From: an uncultured Bacteroidales bacterium | Lineage (GTDB): Bacteria; Bacteroidota; Bacteroidia; Bacteroidales; JACABE01 | Reading direction: 5' to 3' | Length of the DNA: 33,178 bases | Assembly (NCBI GenBank): GCA_903899825.1 | Contig: CAIUKU010000247.1 | Span: 1-33,178 of the forward strand | In this document: in pieces, positions 1 to 9,089 of the stretch | Position numbering within the stretch: position 1 is the stretch's first letter | Layout of the letters: every line of letters starts with the position of its first letter | Translations under genes and position numbers: made by a program | Notes under the pieces: model-generated | What the model saw: only the letters and a program-made list of their open reading frames with translations | What the model was told of the DNA's origin: nothing | Database searches by the model: none

Positions 1-158
1 GATCTTTACGAAAATATATTATCTTTACTGTAATTAATTATTTAAACTTAACTACAATTAAAATGAGAAAACTTAACAAATCTTCCCCTTAAAAAATTAT
101 ACAATTTATTTCAGAATTATTAAAAAAAATCATCACTTATTTATTAAATTTTATTTTT

Positions 159-3100
159 ATGAAAAAACTTTTATTTTTATTTATTGCGCTATTATTTAGC
201 GGGCTTTCTTATGGACAATATTTCAATGAGTCATTTGACGGCACAACATTTCCACCCACAGGCTGGACCCAGACACAGTTAAATTTAACTGGTTTATGGG
301 AAAGAGTAACTGTAGGTACCTATCCAAGCTGCAATCCACATTCTGGAGCTGGATTTTTAAAATACAATTCATACGATTATGTAAATCTGACATCAGCAGC
401 TTTAATTTCACCTGTTATTGATTTAACTACGATTACGTCAAGCACTGTATTGGAATTCTGGATGTACAGAGACAATGGAAACCTTACTACACGTGACAGT
501 CTTGCTTTTTTAATCAATACTACCGCAAGTGTCACAGGTGCTACCGTATTAGGAAATTACAACAGAATCAGAACATTGAGCCCGGTTGAAACAGGAATAG
601 ACGGTTGGTATAAATATCAGGTTGCGATACCATTAAGCTTCAATACAGCTACAAACTATCTGATTATTAAAAGTTACAGTGCCTATGGAAATAATATGTT
701 TATTGATGACATCAGAATCCTAAATCCTGTAGCAGGAAATGCAGCACCCACAAATATGACTTTTACCGCTACTACTATTTCTGGAACTACAATCGGATGG
801 ACAGACAACTCAACCAATGAATACTCATTCAGTCTTTACAAATCTACAAATGCAACATCAGGTTTTGTGCTGGTAGATCCCTATATTGCATCTACATCAA
901 CTTCCTCAACGGGAACTTTATACTCAAAAACAATTAGCGGTTTAGCTGAAAACACTCAGTATTATTTCCGGATTTCAGCAAATGCAGGATTGGAATCAGC
1001 TTATTTAACAGGCAATACTACCACTCCTACCGGTACATTATCAGGAATAAAAACAATAGGACCAAGCGGTACTTATCCATCATTAACCGCAGCTTTTGCA
1101 GCTATTACCTTAAATGGATTAGCAGCATCCATCGATTTAGTGTTACAATCTGACTATGTATCAACCGTTGAAACCTTTCCAATAACACCATCAACTGCTG
1201 CAACTGAATTAAAAACAATCAGAATATATCCTGCTGCAGCTGGTTTGAGCATTGTATCTGACAGCATTACAGGCACAGTTAATCTAAACGGAGCATCTTA
1301 TGTCACTTTTGACGGCAGGGTAAATGCTACAGGTTCAACAAAAAACCTTGTTATTGCAAACACTTCTAAAACTGGATATGCTATTAAATATAACAATGAT
1401 GCAACACATAATATTTTAAAATTTTGCACTGTTCAAGGTGTAGATTCAACTGGCATTGGAATTATTAATTTTAGTACAACAACAGGTCTTAATGGAAACA
1501 GTTACAACCTGATTGACAGTTGTGACATTCGGGATGGGGCCAGCACTCCTGTCAGCGCAATTTATTCATCCGGCACTTCAGGTGCTGATAATAAGTTTAA
1601 TACTATCTCAAATTGTAATATTTATAATTTTTTCAAAAGTACCTCAACCAGTTCTTTAGGTATCGGGCTTTTTTCAGGAAATTCTGCATGGACAATATTG
1701 AAAAACAGTTTTTATCAGACATCTGTATTAAATCCAACTGCTGGTTATGGATTCAATATAATTTATATTGGATCAGGTGAAAATTATAATATTACTGGAA
1801 ATTATATAGGTGGATCTGAACCTTTATGCGGTGGTACACCATTTACAGTAAATGGATTGGCATTGGCAAACTATTTGTATGCTATTCGAATTACTGCAGC
1901 AACTACTCCAACTTCAACCAACAGTATTCAGGGAAATACCGTTGCAAATATATCATTACAAACTTATAGTACGAGTGTTGGATCTATTAAATTTGCTGGT
2001 ATTTTATCATCAGCTGGTATTTCAAATATTGGTACAATAACAGGTAATATCATAGGAAGCAATACTTCAAATGGTTCTATTTTATATACAAGTGGTAATT
2101 CTGCTTCTACATTTACTTCTGCTCTTGAAGGTATCTATATATCCGGAGGAACCGGAAATATTCAAAACAATATTATAGGTGGCATAACTATTAATGCTAC
2201 AACTGCTTCTACGCAGGCCCTTACTTTTTATGGAATCTTCAGTGGTGGATCGGGTGCTCATACAATTTCAAACAATACCGTTGGCAGCAATACTGTAGCA
2301 AACAATATTCAAACGATAGCCGGAAATTCAACGCCTGTTTTGATAGCCGGTATATATACAAATTTAACTGTAGCTGGTTCGAGTGTTGTATATTCAAATA
2401 ATACGATTGCAAATATTACAAACAACAACACCCCTTCCGGAGGATATTTACTCGGATTAAGAAATGCTGGTACAGTTACTTCAGTTGTTGACAACAATGT
2501 TATTCATGATTTAAGTTGTGCTGCAGCAAATACAGGCACAACAAATATTGCTACTATTGTTGGAATCTCCAGTTCTAATTCATCAAATAATGTAATCATT
2601 TCCAGAAATACATTATATAATTTAACATATACCTCCACTAATGCTTCAGTTAGTATAAATGGAATCTATAAAAGCGGTGCGGGTACCAATTGTAAAATTG
2701 AAAGAAACTTAATATATAATTTTTCTATCAATTCAACCATTACCACTTCTGCGATAAATGGTATTATGACAAATGGCGGAACGGGTATTCATTCAAACAA
2801 TATGATCCGTTTAGGATTTAAACCTGATGGAACTGATTTAACTTCAGGATTGAGAATGAATGGTATTTATGATGGTGCAACCACTAACAACTATTATCAC
2901 AACACAGTTTATTTGGGTGGCAGTAATGTTATTGGTGCAGACTCAACATATGCCTTCAGAAGCTTTACCAGTACAAATGCACGTAATTTTAAAAATAATA
3001 TTTTTATCAATGCACGTTCGAATGCTTCAGGTAATGGTGCAAATTATGCTGTATATGTTGCAGGAACCACTGCCGACCCTGCAGGTTTAGCTATGGATTA

Positions 3101-5531
3101 TAACATCATACAAGCCGATGGAAACGGTGGTGTATTTGGTCGTTTCAATTTATTGAATGTGGCAGATCTGGCTACATGGAAAACCAATGTTGGGCAGGAT
3201 AGCAATAGCTTGAGTGTGAACCCTTTATTAGCATCACCTACAACCCTGATTCCCAACCTGCATTTAACAGTTGGATCTCCTGCAGAAAGTGCCGGAATCA
3301 TGATTGATTCAGTCAACATTGATTTTGACGGAGACATCAGAGCAAATAATTCTCCAACTGATATCGGAGCTGATGCAGGTTATTATGATGTATTACTTCC
3401 TACTGCAGTCTTTATTCCTGCAGATTTAAGCACAGGTATTGCATTAAATTCGACCATTGAAGTTACATTCAACGAAATGGTACGCAAAATTGACAATACG
3501 GTATTAGACAATTCAAATGTTGCTTCTGTAATTACATTTAAAAAAGTATCTGATAATTCTGATGTTCCATTTACTGCAACCTGGAATGCTGCAACAAAGA
3601 AAATTACTGCCACACCGAATAATGCATTGTTAGGTTTAACAACTTACAAATTTCAAGTAAATGTAGAAGATTATAACAATAATTTATTAAGCGGAGCTGA
3701 CACTACAAGATTTACGACCATTGTTAATACAGATGCTACATTATCCGATTTAAAAGTCGGAGGAACAACTGTTACAGGATTTTCTCCTGCTACCATTACT
3801 TATAATGTTGTATTAGCATCCGGAACAACTGTTGTACCAATAGTTACAGCTACTACAACAGATATTTTTGCAACCAAGGTTATTACACCTGCTGCAGCAT
3901 TACCAGGATCAACTACTGTAGTAGTAACAGCTCAGGACGGAACCACTACCATAACGTATACCATTAACTTTACAGTTGCGCCAAATTCTGATGCAACATT
4001 GTCTGATCTTAAAGTAAACGGTACTACTGTTAGCGGATTCGCTGCAGCAACTTTAGTTTACAATGTTGTTTTACCTTTTGGCACTACAGTCGTTCCAACA
4101 GTTACTGCTACAACTACTGATGCAAATGCAACAAAACTTATTACACCTGCTGCTGCTTTACCTGGTTCTACTACCGTTTATACAACTGCCGGTGACGGAA
4201 CTACTCATTTGACTTATACTATTAATTTCACTATTGGAGCTGCTTCTTCGGTTGCAACATTATCTGATTTAAAAGTAAACGGTACCACTGTAACAGGATT
4301 CCTGCCTGCAACACTAGTTTACAATATTGTTTTACCTTATGGTACCACTGTTGTTCCAACAGTAACAGCTACAACAACGGATGTGAATGCTACAAAAGTT
4401 ATCACACCAGCAGCTGCTTTGCCGGGAGCAACCACAGTTATAACGACTGCTCAGGACGGGACTACACATTTAACCTATACCCTCAACTTTACAATTGCAC
4501 CTAATGTAGTTGCAACTTTGTCCGATTTAAAAGTAAATGGAGTTACCGTTACAGGATTCTCTGCCAATACCTTGAGTTATACTGTAACATTGCCTTATGG
4601 AACTACTGTTGTACCTACGGTAACTGCTACAACAACAGATGTAAATGCAACTAAAGTGATCACTCCTGCTGCTGCATTACCAGGTGCAACTACCGTTTTG
4701 GTAACTGCTCAGGATGGTATTACTACCAAAACCTATACAGTAAATTTCACAATTACTGCTCCATCTACTATTGCCACTTTGGTTGATTTAAAAGTTGACG
4801 GAACTACGGTTACAGGATTCTCTTCAGCAATTTTAACTTATAACGTAGTTTTGCCAGCAGGGACAACTGTAGTACCAACAGTAACTGCCACAACTGCCAG
4901 TGCTAATGCAACCAAGGTAATCACTCCTGCAGCTTCTTTACCCGGAGCAACTACTGTTGTGGTTACTGCTCAGGATGGTATAACTACAAAAACATATACA
5001 GTTAATTTTACAGTTGCAGTTCAAACTTATACGGTTACATTTAATGTTGTAAACGGAAACGGCAACCTGACAGCAACAGTAGATGCAGCTTTGATTACGT
5101 CTCCAGCTACTGTAAATTCAGGTAAAAATGTAATATTTACTGCTGCTCCTGCTATTGGTTACGAAGTAAAGGAATGGAAACTGAATGGAAGTATAATTAC
5201 CGGAAATACATCAAATACATACACCTTAACTAATTTAACCGCTAATGCTACAGTTACTGTTGAATTTAAATTAATTGTAGGTATTAATGAATTAAATGAA
5301 AGATCATTAAATATTTATCCTAATCCGGCTAAAGATTTGATTACTGTAAAGATGAATACCGTCATTAACCAGATTGCTATTCTCAATATAAACGGACAAC
5401 TTGTATCTACATCTTTAATTTATGGCAATCAAGGAATTATAAATATTTCTGAATTAAGCAACGGTATGTATTTTTTACGTATTGAAACAGCAAAAGGAAT
5501 TATTATGAAGAAAATTCAAATAGCTAAATAA
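159..5531 (+). CDS. Giant secreted T9SS protein with beta-helix and five cadherin-like repeats
   Basis: This is a 1790-residue exported protein, probably a surface adhesin or matrix protein. A signal peptide occupies residues 1-19 (basic start, hydrophobic core, cleavage near SYG-Q). Residues about 20-195 look like a choice-of-anchor/MAM-type jelly roll ending in FIDDIRI, and about 197-290 like fibronectin III. Residues about 295-1075 are Asn/Ser/Thr-rich with repeated N-x-I and GNTV-type turns, typical of a right-handed parallel beta-helix. An SbsA-type Ig-like domain (about 1079-1185) follows, then five cadherin-like repeats (1192-1621), an InlB-B-like repeat (about 1622-1703), and a T9SS type A sorting domain (about 1710-1790: IYPNPA, LNINGQ, final KKIQIAK). 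I see no catalytic motif. The ATG at 159 is chosen because the signal peptide starts there directly. The gene ends at a strong terminator and is probably monocistronic. The domain architecture is clear; the ligand is unknown. Confidence 0.93.
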   Translation: MKKLLFLFIALLFSGLSYGQYFNESFDGTTFPPTGWTQTQLNLTGLWERVTVGTYPSCNPHSGAGFLKYNSYDYVNLTSAALISPVIDLTTITSSTVLEFWMYRDNGNLTTRDSLAFLINTTASVTGATVLGNYNRIRTLSPVETGIDGWYKYQVAIPLSFNTATNYLIIKSYSAYGNNMFIDDIRILNPVAGNAAPTNMTFTATTISGTTIGWTDNSTNEYSFSLYKSTNATSGFVLVDPYIASTSTSSTGTLYSKTISGLAENTQYYFRISANAGLESAYLTGNTTTPTGTLSGIKTIGPSGTYPSLTAAFAAITLNGLAASIDLVLQSDYVSTVETFPITPSTAATELKTIRIYPAAAGLSIVSDSITGTVNLNGASYVTFDGRVNATGSTKNLVIANTSKTGYAIKYNNDATHNILKFCTVQGVDSTGIGIINFSTTTGLNGNSYNLIDSCDIRDGASTPVSAIYSSGTSGADNKFNTISNCNIYNFFKSTSTSSLGIGLFSGNSAWTILKNSFYQTSVLNPTAGYGFNIIYIGSGENYNITGNYIGGSEPLCGGTPFTVNGLALANYLYAIRITAATTPTSTNSIQGNTVANISLQTYSTSVGSIKFAGILSSAGISNIGTITGNIIGSNTSNGSILYTSGNSASTFTSALEGIYISGGTGNIQNNIIGGITINATTASTQALTFYGIFSGGSGAHTISNNTVGSNTVANNIQTIAGNSTPVLIAGIYTNLTVAGSSVVYSNNTIANITNNNTPSGGYLLGLRNAGTVTSVVDNNVIHDLSCAAANTGTTNIATIVGISSSNSSNNVIISRNTLYNLTYTSTNASVSINGIYKSGAGTNCKIERNLIYNFSINSTITTSAINGIMTNGGTGIHSNNMIRLGFKPDGTDLTSGLRMNGIYDGATTNNYYHNTVYLGGSNVIGADSTYAFRSFTSTNARNFKNNIFINARSNASGNGANYAVYVAGTTADPAGLAMDYNIIQADGNGGVFGRFNLLNVADLATWKTNVGQDSNSLSVNPLLASPTTLIPNLHLTVGSPAESAGIMIDSVNIDFDGDIRANNSPTDIGADAGYYDVLLPTAVFIPADLSTGIALNSTIEVTFNEMVRKIDNTVLDNSNVASVITFKKVSDNSDVPFTATWNAATKKITATPNNALLGLTTYKFQVNVEDYNNNLLSGADTTRFTTIVNTDATLSDLKVGGTTVTGFSPATITYNVVLASGTTVVPIVTATTTDIFATKVITPAAALPGSTTVVVTAQDGTTTITYTINFTVAPNSDATLSDLKVNGTTVSGFAAATLVYNVVLPFGTTVVPTVTATTTDANATKLITPAAALPGSTTVYTTAGDGTTHLTYTINFTIGAASSVATLSDLKVNGTTVTGFLPATLVYNIVLPYGTTVVPTVTATTTDVNATKVITPAAALPGATTVITTAQDGTTHLTYTLNFTIAPNVVATLSDLKVNGVTVTGFSANTLSYTVTLPYGTTVVPTVTATTTDVNATKVITPAAALPGATTVLVTAQDGITTKTYTVNFTITAPSTIATLVDLKVDGTTVTGFSSAILTYNVVLPAGTTVVPTVTATTASANATKVITPAASLPGATTVVVTAQDGITTKTYTVNFTVAVQTYTVTFNVVNGNGNLTATVDAALITSPATVNSGKNVIFTAAPAIGYEVKEWKLNGSIITGNTSNTYTLTNLTANATVTVEFKLIVGINELNERSLNIYPNPAKDLITVKMNTVINQIAILNINGQLVSTSLIYGNQGIINISELSNGMYFLRIETAKGIIMKKIQIAK
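3732..5021 (+). repeat. Five tandem cadherin-like domain repeats (258-261 nt units)
   Basis: Within the first T9SS gene, units start at 3732, 3990, 4251, 4509 and 4770. Each encodes about 86 residues opening with ATLSDLKV-G-T-V-GF, carrying GTTVVPTVTATTTD and ITPAAALPGATT in the middle, and closing with TYTVNFT. This matches the cadherin-like beta-sandwich family found in tandem in bacterial surface proteins. Protein similarity between units is very high, which suggests recent duplication or ongoing homogenisation. The array acts as a stalk between the beta-helix and the sorting domain. Confidence 0.9.
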
Positions 5532-5572
5532 TTCCAAAAATACAGTATCAATCCTATTCAGGTTCAGATGCT

Positions 5573-5616
5573 AAAAAAAAGAGCAAGGAAGAATTATAAA
5601 TCTTCCTGCTCTTTTT
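5573..5616 (+). terminator. Rho-independent terminator after the first T9SS gene
   Basis: A run of A is followed by GAGCAAGGAAGA (5581-5592), an 8-nt loop, then TCTTCCTGCTC and five T residues. The stem pairs over 11-12 bp with one bulge, and the flanking A and T runs extend it, so it could work in both directions. It separates the two T9SS genes into independent transcripts. Confidence 0.88.
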
Positions 5617-5687
5617 AAATGAAAATAAATATTCAGTTGAAATAATTCGTTAAATAATAAAATAATAAATTAACTAAACTTAAAAAA

Positions 5688-7607
5688 ATGAGAAAAATTT
5701 TATTTTTTATCGTATTGCTTATATTATGCAGTACACAAAGTTATGAGCAAAACTTAAGTGTTAAGCCATCAACCCCTCAAACCTTAAAAGCAGATGAAGT
5801 TCAAAACCTTGATTACTACTTAATGAAAAATCAAACTACGAACACAAAAGCTTTAATCTGGTCATCTACAATGACTGACCCTTCTGACTGGGTAGCCGCT
5901 AAAATGCCTGATCAGGATGCTAGTATTTTAAATACATGGGAATGGAAAGCCGATACATCATTGCTTTCTCCTTTATTTAAACAATATGTACATCCAGATT
6001 CATATATGAATTCAGCTACCTGCACATCCGGTCTATACTATTTTGATGGTATCACCAATCTGATTAATCAGACGTATGCGATATCCAATTCTGCTATTAG
6101 CAATTCCGTCGGAATCAATACATTAGGATTCAATTCCGTTAGCATTAAGTTTTACCAATTGTACAAGTCATTCAATCAGGATTCATCATTGTTAGAAATC
6201 AGCAGTGATAATGTAAACTGGAAAACCATTGATGTTAACCCGAATGTAGCCGTAAATACCTATGCTTATGGATGGAAAGAGCTTAATATTACACAATGGG
6301 CAGCCAATAAAGCACAAGTCTGGATCAGATTCAGATTTTTCGGACCCGCTTCTACCAGCAGTGGTGCTCAATACGGTGGTGGTTACGGATGGGCTATTGA
6401 TGATGTAGAATTATTTGAACCGGCTAATAATAATGTACAGGTTGACAGAGTTACTTTGTACGATGGCTATATGAAAATACCAAGCGGATTAGGCAGACCC
6501 ATGTATTATGATGGAGATTTTACAAATCTTGGTGGTAAAAACCAGACTCATTTTAAACTTCATGGAGTTGAACTTACAACAGCTGCAGATTCTACAAGCA
6601 GTGATACAACTTTAATAGCAGGACAAAGTATTACTGGGATAGAACTAAATAACTATTTTTTCACACCGCCGACAACATTAGGGACTTATAAAGTTGCTGC
6701 CTATATTTCAAGCGATTCTATACCACATCAGGTTGTTCAGGATACTTTTGATATAAAAGTAGTTTGTGATACATGTTTGTATTCGAGAGACAACAATACT
6801 TATGTTGGATCAAGATGGGCAGGCACTACAGGAACGCTTTGCGATCCATATACGGCCGCAAACAGATTTCTGGTCAATCAGGACAGAATGATGTATGGTG
6901 TTAATTGTGTTGTAAATAAGGAAACCAAACCAGGTTCAAAAATCAAAGCAGTTCTTTATAAATATTTTGCAGCAACAGCAACAAGAACCATTGTTGCCCA
7001 ATCTACAAATTATTATATTACTGCAGCCAATATTCCTACAACTTCCAGTCTTGTAGACCCACCCACAATTTCACTGCATTTTCCGACCGGATATACATTG
7101 CAGAAAGATTCAATATATTATGCAGGAATCGAGGTATTCGGAGGAACTGATACTGTAAAAATTGCATCTGACAACACTGGCATTCCCCAATATACCCAGA
7201 CATCTTTATACTTTGATCCAACAGCCAATTCATGGTATATATGGGCTAGTGGCGGCAATGTTCCCGCTGTTATGATTCGTTGTTGTTTCAACATAAATTA
7301 TCCTTTTGATAATGGCAGTATGGGAATTAACGAAATACCCTCTTCTGTTACATTGTTCTCTTGTATGCCCAACCCTGCTAATTTTACTACTAAAATTTCA
7401 TATGAATTAAAAAACAATGAAAACGCAAGTATAATTATCACTGATATTACAGGAAGAACAGTTCAAACCATCAGTCAAGGTCATCAAAATAAAGGCTATT
7501 ATTCTGTAGATGTTGATTTAACATCATTGACAAGTGGTACTTATTTTTATACCTTAAAAACAAAGTCTGCTCAGCTTACCGATAAATTAATTATTGTAAA
7601 ACGATAA
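5688..7607 (+). CDS. Secreted T9SS type A protein with jelly-roll domain, function unknown
   Basis: This 639-residue exported protein starts with a signal peptide (residues 1-21, ILFFIVLLILCSTQSYEQ core). Residues about 95-250 resemble a choice-of-anchor/MAM-like jelly roll: GINTLGFNSVSIKFYQ early, a WIRFRFFG strand, and a terminal GWAIDDVELFEP strand like the FIDDIRI strand of the preceding protein. The middle (about 255-545) has no motif I recognise; it has several Cys residues (VCDTCLYS near 362, CDPY, CVVN, CC) that could form disulfides outside the cell. Residues about 560-639 form the T9SS type A sorting domain (CMPNPANFTTKISYEL, ITDITGRTV, GTYFYTLKT, final KLIIVKR). It has no enzymatic signature. 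Terminators on both sides make it a single-gene unit. It may work with the neighbouring T9SS protein at the cell surface, but only adjacency suggests that. Confidence 0.9.
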   Translation: MRKILFFIVLLILCSTQSYEQNLSVKPSTPQTLKADEVQNLDYYLMKNQTTNTKALIWSSTMTDPSDWVAAKMPDQDASILNTWEWKADTSLLSPLFKQYVHPDSYMNSATCTSGLYYFDGITNLINQTYAISNSAISNSVGINTLGFNSVSIKFYQLYKSFNQDSSLLEISSDNVNWKTIDVNPNVAVNTYAYGWKELNITQWAANKAQVWIRFRFFGPASTSSGAQYGGGYGWAIDDVELFEPANNNVQVDRVTLYDGYMKIPSGLGRPMYYDGDFTNLGGKNQTHFKLHGVELTTAADSTSSDTTLIAGQSITGIELNNYFFTPPTTLGTYKVAAYISSDSIPHQVVQDTFDIKVVCDTCLYSRDNNTYVGSRWAGTTGTLCDPYTAANRFLVNQDRMMYGVNCVVNKETKPGSKIKAVLYKYFAATATRTIVAQSTNYYITAANIPTTSSLVDPPTISLHFPTGYTLQKDSIYYAGIEVFGGTDTVKIASDNTGIPQYTQTSLYFDPTANSWYIWASGGNVPAVMIRCCFNINYPFDNGSMGINEIPSSVTLFSCMPNPANFTTKISYELKNNENASIIITDITGRTVQTISQGHQNKGYYSVDVDLTSLTSGTYFYTLKTKSAQLTDKLIIVKR

Positions 7608-7621
7608 AAGTAAAATCACGG

Positions 7622-7659
7622 AAAGCGGCTGTTTCAATCTTGAGACAGCCGCTTTTTTT
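7622..7659 (+). terminator. Strong rho-independent terminator after the second T9SS gene
   Basis: AAAGCGGCTGTTTCAA, a 3-nt TCT loop, and TTGAGACAGCCGC followed by seven T residues. The stem is about 15 bp including one G-U pair. It lies 14 nt after the stop codon of the second T9SS gene. Confidence 0.95.
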
Positions 7660-7890
7660 ATTCAACAAATTAGTTGTCAGAATCATAGAATAATAATACA
7701 TTTTATTAGTTGATGTAGAAAAAAAAGAAATTTTACTTTATAAAACAAAAACTTCAAATTCAATTAATTAATTGTTCTAAATCTAAAAGATTTATCTACG
7801 GGTATTTACTATTACGCTCTCTATTTCAAAGAAAATCGTTTGGTGAAGAAATTGGTGGTAAGCAAATAAACATTAGATTGTAAGATTTCC

Positions 7891-7920
7891 TTCTTTGTGT
7901 CTTTGTGCCTTAGTGGCAAA
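7891..7920. repeat. Interspersed intergenic repeat (TTTGTG...TTAGTGGC type)
   Basis: The stretch TTCTTTGTGTCTTTGTGCCT followed by TAGTGGCAAA contains an imperfect tandem of CTTTGTG. I recall near-identical strings recurring between genes in Bacteroidota genomes, but could not search here. It sits just past the 3' end of the minus-strand phosphopantetheinyl transferase gene. Apart from this and the terminator at 7622, the 326-nt gap 7608-7933 is AT-rich and shows nothing I can name. Confidence 0.5.
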
Positions 7921-7933
7921 AAACTTGATTCAC

Positions 7934-8611
7934 TTACATACTATTAATATCCATGGTTTGAATCTCTTCGCAGAATTCATTTTCAAAACTGCATACTGCT
8001 AATTTGTAATCTTTGTCAAAAGCATATTGTTTGAAAAAAACATGGTCTATGGCAGCTCCATCTGTAAGGAATATTTGACCATTCGCAGCAGTTATTACTG
8101 TAAAACTGCTGAGCGACTTCGTCAGACCCGTCCCTATGGCTTTTAAATAGCTTTCTTTTAAGGTCCACAACTCAAAGAAATATTCTTTCTTCAATTCAGC
8201 GTCAGCAATTGAATTTAAACCAGCTAATTCAATTTCAGAATAAAACCGTTTAGCTACTTCATAATTGGGTTCTCTTATTAATTCTACATCAATTCCAACT
8301 TCTTTATCTGAAAATGCACCTACTACCCACTTTCCTGAATGTGAAATATTAAAATACAAAGCCTGATCAGATAAATAAGGTTTACCTTTATCGCCGGTCT
8401 TAAAATTTATTTCTTTGTCCGTAAGCTTTAGCTTTTGAGATAAAACCTTGCGCAGTAGTAATTCGCCCAGCAAAGAACGTTGCAAACTATCGCTATGTTT
8501 ATAATCATTGTATTTTGCAGCAACAACTACAGGTAGTTTGCTGATTAATTCAGATTTAATTTCTCCGAAAATTTCTTTCTCTGCTAATTTTACTGCAAAA
8601 ATTTCTACCAT
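7934..8611 (-). CDS. 4'-phosphopantetheinyl transferase superfamily protein (Sfp type)
   Basis: This cytoplasmic enzyme transfers the 4'-phosphopantetheine arm from CoA to a serine of carrier proteins of fatty-acid, polyketide or peptide synthases. The 225 residues match the Sfp/Gsp class (about 220-240) rather than the short AcpS class. Visible motifs are GDKGKPYL (73-80), FNISHSG (87-93), GIDVELI with metal-binding D108 and E110, a second acidic cluster at YSEIELAGL, and the signature WTLKESYLKAIG (149-160, K152/E153). The start at 8611 gives the normal N-terminal length. It is a lone minus-strand gene with no synthase or carrier gene in the window, so its substrate cannot be told; serving the housekeeping acyl carrier protein is plausible. 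Confidence 0.92.
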   Translation of the reverse strand: MVEIFAVKLAEKEIFGEIKSELISKLPVVVAAKYNDYKHSDSLQRSLLGELLLRKVLSQKLKLTDKEINFKTGDKGKPYLSDQALYFNISHSGKWVVGAFSDKEVGIDVELIREPNYEVAKRFYSEIELAGLNSIADAELKKEYFFELWTLKESYLKAIGTGLTKSLSSFTVITAANGQIFLTDGAAIDHVFFKQYAFDKDYKLAVCSFENEFCEEIQTMDINSM

Positions 8612-8635
8612 TTTTTCCTATGAATTTTCAAAATA

Positions 8636-8643
8636 CAAAAATA
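8636..8643 (-). promoter_or_regulatory. Putative -7 promoter element of the phosphopantetheinyl transferase gene
   Basis: On the minus strand this reads TATTTTTG, an exact match to the Bacteroidota -7 consensus TAnnTTTG, 24 nt upstream of the start codon. No good -33 TTG lies at the usual distance, so the call is tentative in such AT-rich DNA. Confidence 0.4.
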
Positions 8644-8674
8644 CAATTTTTAATGAAGAGGATAAGGATTTTTA

Positions 8675-8791
8675 TACTTATGAGTACTTAAAGTACTTGG
8701 AATACTTGGAATACTTAGAGTATTTAGAGTATTTGGACACTCTAAGTACTTTAGGCACTCAAGGCACTCTAAGTACTTCAGACACTTAAAA
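8675..8791. repeat. Minisatellite of about 13 copies of a 9-nt unit
   Basis: Thirteen imperfect units (mostly 9 nt, one of 10 and one of 8) run head to tail, consensus TACTTAGAG with variants TACTTGGAA, TATTTAGAG, CACTCTAAG and CACTCAAGG. Units 3 and 4 (8694-8711) are identical. The array lies between the divergent phosphopantetheinyl transferase and thrS genes, about 80 nt upstream of the thrS promoter. A plus-strand frame through it reads YLEYLEYLEYL because 9 is a multiple of 3, but that frame begins antisense to the transferase gene and is not a credible gene. Such an array could vary in length by slippage. Confidence 0.85.
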
Positions 8792-8872
8792 CCTATCTAA
8801 TTAAATTTAAACATATTACGAAGACTGCACTTAAATTAACAGCATAAAGAAAAAAATAGTTTCGATTTATCG

Positions 8873-8902
8873 TTGTAGTAATGAGATAAATGATTAATTT
8901 TG
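8873..8902 (+). promoter_or_regulatory. Bacteroidota-type promoter of the thrS operon
   Basis: TTG at 8873-8875, a 19-nt spacer, then TAATTTTG at 8895-8902. This matches the -33 TTG / -7 TAnnTTTG arrangement of Bacteroidota housekeeping promoters. Transcription would start near 8909, leaving a leader of about 180 nt before thrS. Confidence 0.7.
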
Positions 8903-8908
8903 CACTCT

Positions 8909-9089
8909 TTTTGACATATGAAACGAGCCATGTGAAAATATTCACACACACGAGGATGTTTATTTGGCGAGTTCCATCGGCGAAATTTGAACAGGATTAA
9001 TATATTTATCAACCATAACAATATGCATTTCAGTGATTTAATAAAACACAAACAGATGAAACAGCATTTTAATTTTTAGCTTAAGCAGA
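8909..9089 (+). other. Long 5' leader of thrS with a small hairpin and two short ORFs
   Basis: The predicted leader has a hairpin TGTGAA-AATA-TTCACA (8931-8946). A 5-codon ORF opens at 8918. An 18-codon ORF runs from 9023 to 9079 and ends 10 nt before the thrS ATG. Neither ORF contains a Thr codon, and I see no T-box sequence, so a threonine attenuator is not supported. The end of the leader has no Shine-Dalgarno sequence. Confidence 0.35.

Noticed and set aside
20-27. TATCTTTA as a promoter of the first T9SS gene
   Set aside because: The expected -33 element would lie beyond the window edge, and the match is imperfect, so it cannot be judged.
63-92. Nine-codon ORF (MRKLNKSSP) upstream of the first T9SS gene
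   Set aside because: Too short and without supporting signals; such ORFs are expected by chance in AT-rich leaders.
8508-8789. Plus-strand 93-codon ORF with Tyr-Leu-Glu repeats
   Set aside because: Its first half is antisense to the conserved phosphopantetheinyl transferase gene, and its second half is only the 9-nt minisatellite read in frame.
8903-9089. T-box riboswitch or threonine leader peptide upstream of thrS
   Set aside because: No T-box consensus, no specifier stem, and no Thr codons in the leader ORFs; T-boxes are also not expected in this phylum.
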